Source: Candidatus Methanophagaceae archaeon (GTDB lineage: Archaea > Halobacteriota > Syntropharchaeia > Alkanophagales > Methanospirareceae). From it: a stretch of DNA of 7,013 bases. The position numbers and the translations under genes are program-made. This document shows, in pieces, positions 5,425-7,013 of the stretch; within the stretch, counting starts at the first letter, position 1; each line of letters starts with the position of its first letter. The stretch lies in contig QENJ01000105.1 of NCBI GenBank assembly GCA_013374505.1, positions 1 through 7,013 of the forward strand. Direction: 5' to 3'. The notes under the pieces are model-generated. The model was not told the DNA's origin and made no database searches. It saw only the letters and a list, made by a program, of their open reading frames with translations.

Positions 5425-5588
5425 AGGCACTATATCTAACAACGGATAAAAGTTTGAAAGCGGTTTCCAGTCGTATACTTTTGAAAAAGATGGATGAACT
5501 AAAGTATGAAAGGGAGATTATCGAATTGATGAAACTTGCAGAGAAGTCAGTATCACGATTTTTTTTAGGAAACCGGATATATAATCGT

Positions 5589-5801
5589 TTAGATGATTTT
5601 AGAGTCTATTATTTCTTTTACTCTACCGATTTCACCGCTTTCAAGACGAACTTTTATGCCATGTGGATGTGTCCGGGAATTCGTTAGTATGCGTTGAACA
5701 ACTCCTGTTGTAAGTTTACCGTTTTTTTGGTCTTTTTTCAATACGATTGCAACATGTAATCCCGACGTAATATTAGCCCGAATAGTTCCATCCATATACA
5801 T
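5589..5801 (-). CDS. ywbE: YwbE family protein (DUF2196)
   Basis: This 70-residue protein closely follows the YwbE pattern: an opening I..GL.V.IVLKKDQ..GKLT.G.V, then ILTNS.THPHGIKVRLE.G..GRV. The repeated short beta-strand pattern suggests a small barrel, but the biochemical function of the family is not established to my knowledge. It starts 8 nt after the PhzF stop with no obvious ribosome site; Met3 is an equally possible start. The tight spacing makes it the last gene of the hicB-hicA-phzF unit. It is full length for the family. A + strand frame running through its 3' half is treated as a shadow. Confidence 0.9.
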   Translation of the reverse strand: MYMDGTIRANITSGLHVAIVLKKDQKNGKLTTGVVQRILTNSRTHPHGIKVRLESGEIGRVKEIIDSKII

Positions 5802-5809
5802 TTATACTA

Positions 5810-6598
5810 TTACTTGTATAATAGATCTCCTGTTATTACTGTTACTGCCTGACCACTCAAAATAACTCGATCTGTTTTTACTCGGACTTTTATAACGCCC
5901 CCACGTTCAGACAACTGAAAAGCTACAAAATCTGTTTTCTTGAGTCGCGACTCCCAATAAGGACCCAAACAGCAGTGTGCTGAACCGGTTACCGGGTCTT
6001 CATCAATACCTATCGCAGGTGCAAAGAATCGTGATACAAAATCATAAACTTCGGTGTCTGCCTTACTTGTCACAATAACGCCACGACAGGGCACATTCTT
6101 CAACAGATAAAAATCTGGCTTCAAATTACGCACTTCCTTTTCTGATTCGAGTTCTACAAGATAGTCAAACCGATTTTTACCAACGTATTTCGGGACTACA
6201 TCTAAAGCTTCGGTAAGTTCAACAGGGGCAGCTACGGCTTTTGCGTGTTCCGCAGGAAAGTCCAGGTCTATCCACGTACCGTTCTTTTGCGCTGTTAACC
6301 GACCGCTTAAAGTGTCAAAACTTGCTGGGTCGTCTTGAGCCAGGTCTCCGGTTTCCCATAGTATATGGGCTGCCGCTAGCGTTGCGTGACCGCAAAGTTC
6401 TATTTCTGTTTGGGGTGTGAACCAGCGTAAGTTATAGCCGCTATCGTTTTTATACAGAAATGCGGTTTCTGGTAGATTCATCTCTTTCGCGATATTCAGC
6501 ATATCGGAATCGGGTATGGTCTCGGATAAGAAGCATACTCCTGCTGGATTGCCAGCAAAAGGCTTTGTGGTGAACGCATCAACTTGGAATAATTTCAT
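5810..6598 (-). CDS. PhzF-family isomerase/epimerase-like protein
   Basis: The 262-residue protein belongs to the PhzF/diaminopimelate-epimerase-like fold with two mirrored halves. Visible motifs are QVDAFT..PFAGNPAGV (5-21), NLPETAF with Glu44 as the equivalent of the catalytic Glu45 of PhzF, LRWFTP...ELCGHAT (57-73) and DEDPVTGSAHC (199-209). All are intact, so an active isomerase is likely. The family includes the phenazine enzyme PhzF, but no other phenazine genes are present and most members have unknown substrates, so that name is only a family label. It begins 8 nt after the hicA stop without a clear ribosome site, and ywbE follows 8 nt later. This spacing suggests a four-gene transcript started upstream of hicB. 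Confidence 0.92.
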   Translation of the reverse strand: MKLFQVDAFTTKPFAGNPAGVCFLSETIPDSDMLNIAKEMNLPETAFLYKNDSGYNLRWFTPQTEIELCGHATLAAAHILWETGDLAQDDPASFDTLSGRLTAQKNGTWIDLDFPAEHAKAVAAPVELTEALDVVPKYVGKNRFDYLVELESEKEVRNLKPDFYLLKNVPCRGVIVTSKADTEVYDFVSRFFAPAIGIDEDPVTGSAHCCLGPYWESRLKKTDFVAFQLSERGGVIKVRVKTDRVILSGQAVTVITGDLLYK

Positions 6599-6606
6599 AA
6601 GGTTGT

Positions 6607-6747
6607 TTATGTATTTTTAGAAAACTCATCTTCATCTACTTTTGATAACCTGACATGACCACCGGTCCTTCCACTAATCTCAAACCCCATTTTGTTACAA
6701 AGAATTCTAATTACTTTTTCTCCCGAAACTTTTCTAAGCTTTGGCAC
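6607..6747 (-). pseudogene. hicA: HicA-type toxin gene, shortened (probable internal deletion)
   Basis: A 46-codon frame starts with GTG inside the end of hicB (14-nt overlap). It opens like archaeal HicA: PKLRKVSGEKVIRILCNKMGFE, then RTGGHVRLSK with the conserved His31 in the G-S/G-H position. It then runs straight into VDEDEFSKN, which resembles the very end of longer HicA proteins. Normal HicA has about 60-85 residues, with a VVPLH...L..GTLRGIL region between these parts; that region is missing here. The reading frame is intact across the junction, so the loss may be an in-frame deletion of roughly 30 codons, perhaps between similar KV-containing stretches. HicA is an mRNA-cleaving toxin with a dsRNA-binding-like fold. 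This form lacks part of the fold and is probably inactive. Confidence 0.65.
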
Positions 6748-6946
6748 TTATTGCAACCTCAAATGTCGTCATCAACGTTTTCCGCTCTTCCTTTAACGGA
6801 AACTCATCCAAATAAAGCTCAGTAGCCTCTTTAAGGTTAGTTATAACATCTTCTATACTCTCTCCTTGGCTAACCGTACCCACTTCTGGGCACTCTGCTA
6901 CATACATATCCTCTTCTTTATGTATTACTGCCGTAAACGTCTGCAT
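6734..6946 (-). CDS. hicB: HicB-family antitoxin
   Basis: The 70-residue protein shows the HicB partial RNase H-like fold: FTAVIHKEEDMYVAECPEVGTVSQGES, then IEDVITNLKEATELYLDE. HicB proteins bind and neutralise HicA and often repress their own promoter. There is no separate DNA-binding domain after residue 60, as in other short archaeal and cyanobacterial HicB proteins. The gene is first in its transcript, with AT-rich TATA-like sequence about 40 nt upstream. Its end overlaps the hicA start, an order (antitoxin first) common in this type. With the partner toxin apparently damaged, HicB may persist as a solitary antitoxin or regulator. Confidence 0.92.
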   Translation of the reverse strand: MQTFTAVIHKEEDMYVAECPEVGTVSQGESIEDVITNLKEATELYLDEFPLKEERKTLMTTFEVAISAKA

Positions 6947-6981
6947 CTTTATCCACTTACTTATAAACGATGTTTCTAGTA

Positions 6982-7002
6982 CTTAAATATTTATTTTTAT
7001 AA
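6982..7002 (-). promoter_or_regulatory. TATA-like promoter of the hicB unit
   Basis: On the minus strand, TTATAAAAATAAATATTTAAG holds two overlapping TATA-like boxes (7002-6992 and 6993-6982). The second is about 40 nt before the hicB ATG, predicting a start near 6960 and a short leader with GGATAAAG as a weak ribosome site. The window ends just upstream, so BRE elements or operators farther out are not visible. Confidence 0.4.
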
Positions 7003-7013
7003 TAAACTTTACA

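Noticed and set aside
5432..5445. TCTAACAACGG after the hydrolase stop, and GTTAGGC at 4605-4611 at the end of the Cdd1 gene, both resembling integron attC core sites.
   Set aside because: No matching complementary core (R'/R'' pair) lies at a proper distance: the nearest GTTRRRY match is inside ywbE about 260 bp away. No integrase or complete attC fold is visible, so this is probably chance.
5425..5687. A + strand frame from TTG 5454 (or ATG 5529 with GGGAG upstream) after the hydrolase gene.
   Set aside because: Its 3' half is antisense to the well-supported ywbE gene, its composition there follows that shadow, and I recognise no family. The 5' part could be a decayed remnant but cannot be supported.

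Overview
The window reads as archaeal DNA, probably euryarchaeal; this is inferred, as no rRNA or tRNA is present. The evidence is a BRE-like GAAA followed by TTTAAATA boxes upstream of the gene at 723, AT-rich TATA-like promoters elsewhere, GGAG ribosome sites with many GTG starts, and a gene mix (HicBA, Cdd1, RDD, YwbE, PhzF, stand-alone glycine-zipper proteins) common in methanogen-type archaea but also shared with bacteria.

Layout. Positions 1-429 hold the C-terminal ATPase domain of a sensor histidine kinase cut by the window edge. Positions 430-722 are non-coding and end in a dense control region: tandem TATA boxes, a 16-bp perfect palindrome, and an inverted repeat enclosing a third TATA box. 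This drives a tight cluster on the + strand: a small exported or membrane-anchored protein (723), a small glycine-zipper membrane protein (1034), and a 528-residue three-part membrane protein (1222-2808) with a DUF3267-type HELIH zincin region, a second glycine-zipper module and a C-terminal beta-rich domain. Next come a GC-rich, strongly structured element of about 120 nt (2829-2950), the leftover C-terminal ends of an ABC ATPase and probably its permease (2979-3355), a 54-nt hairpin (3352-3405), and a third glycine-zipper protein (3452-3625). An RDD-family membrane protein (3781), a Cdd1-like helix-hairpin-helix protein (4322) and an alpha/beta hydrolase (4639) complete the + strand.

The minus strand, read from 7013 downward, holds one compact transcription unit: hicB, a shortened hicA overlapping it, a PhzF-family protein and a YwbE-family protein. 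It converges on the hydrolase.

The region from about 600 to 3780 looks like accessory DNA: membrane proteins sharing one repeated module, decayed transporter genes, structured non-coding DNA and a recurrent ribosome-site leader. The clearest candidate for an undescribed system is the 723-2808 cluster, in which small glycine-zipper proteins sit beside a membrane zincin that carries the same module. The rest is ordinary, apart from a toxin gene that appears to have lost its middle.
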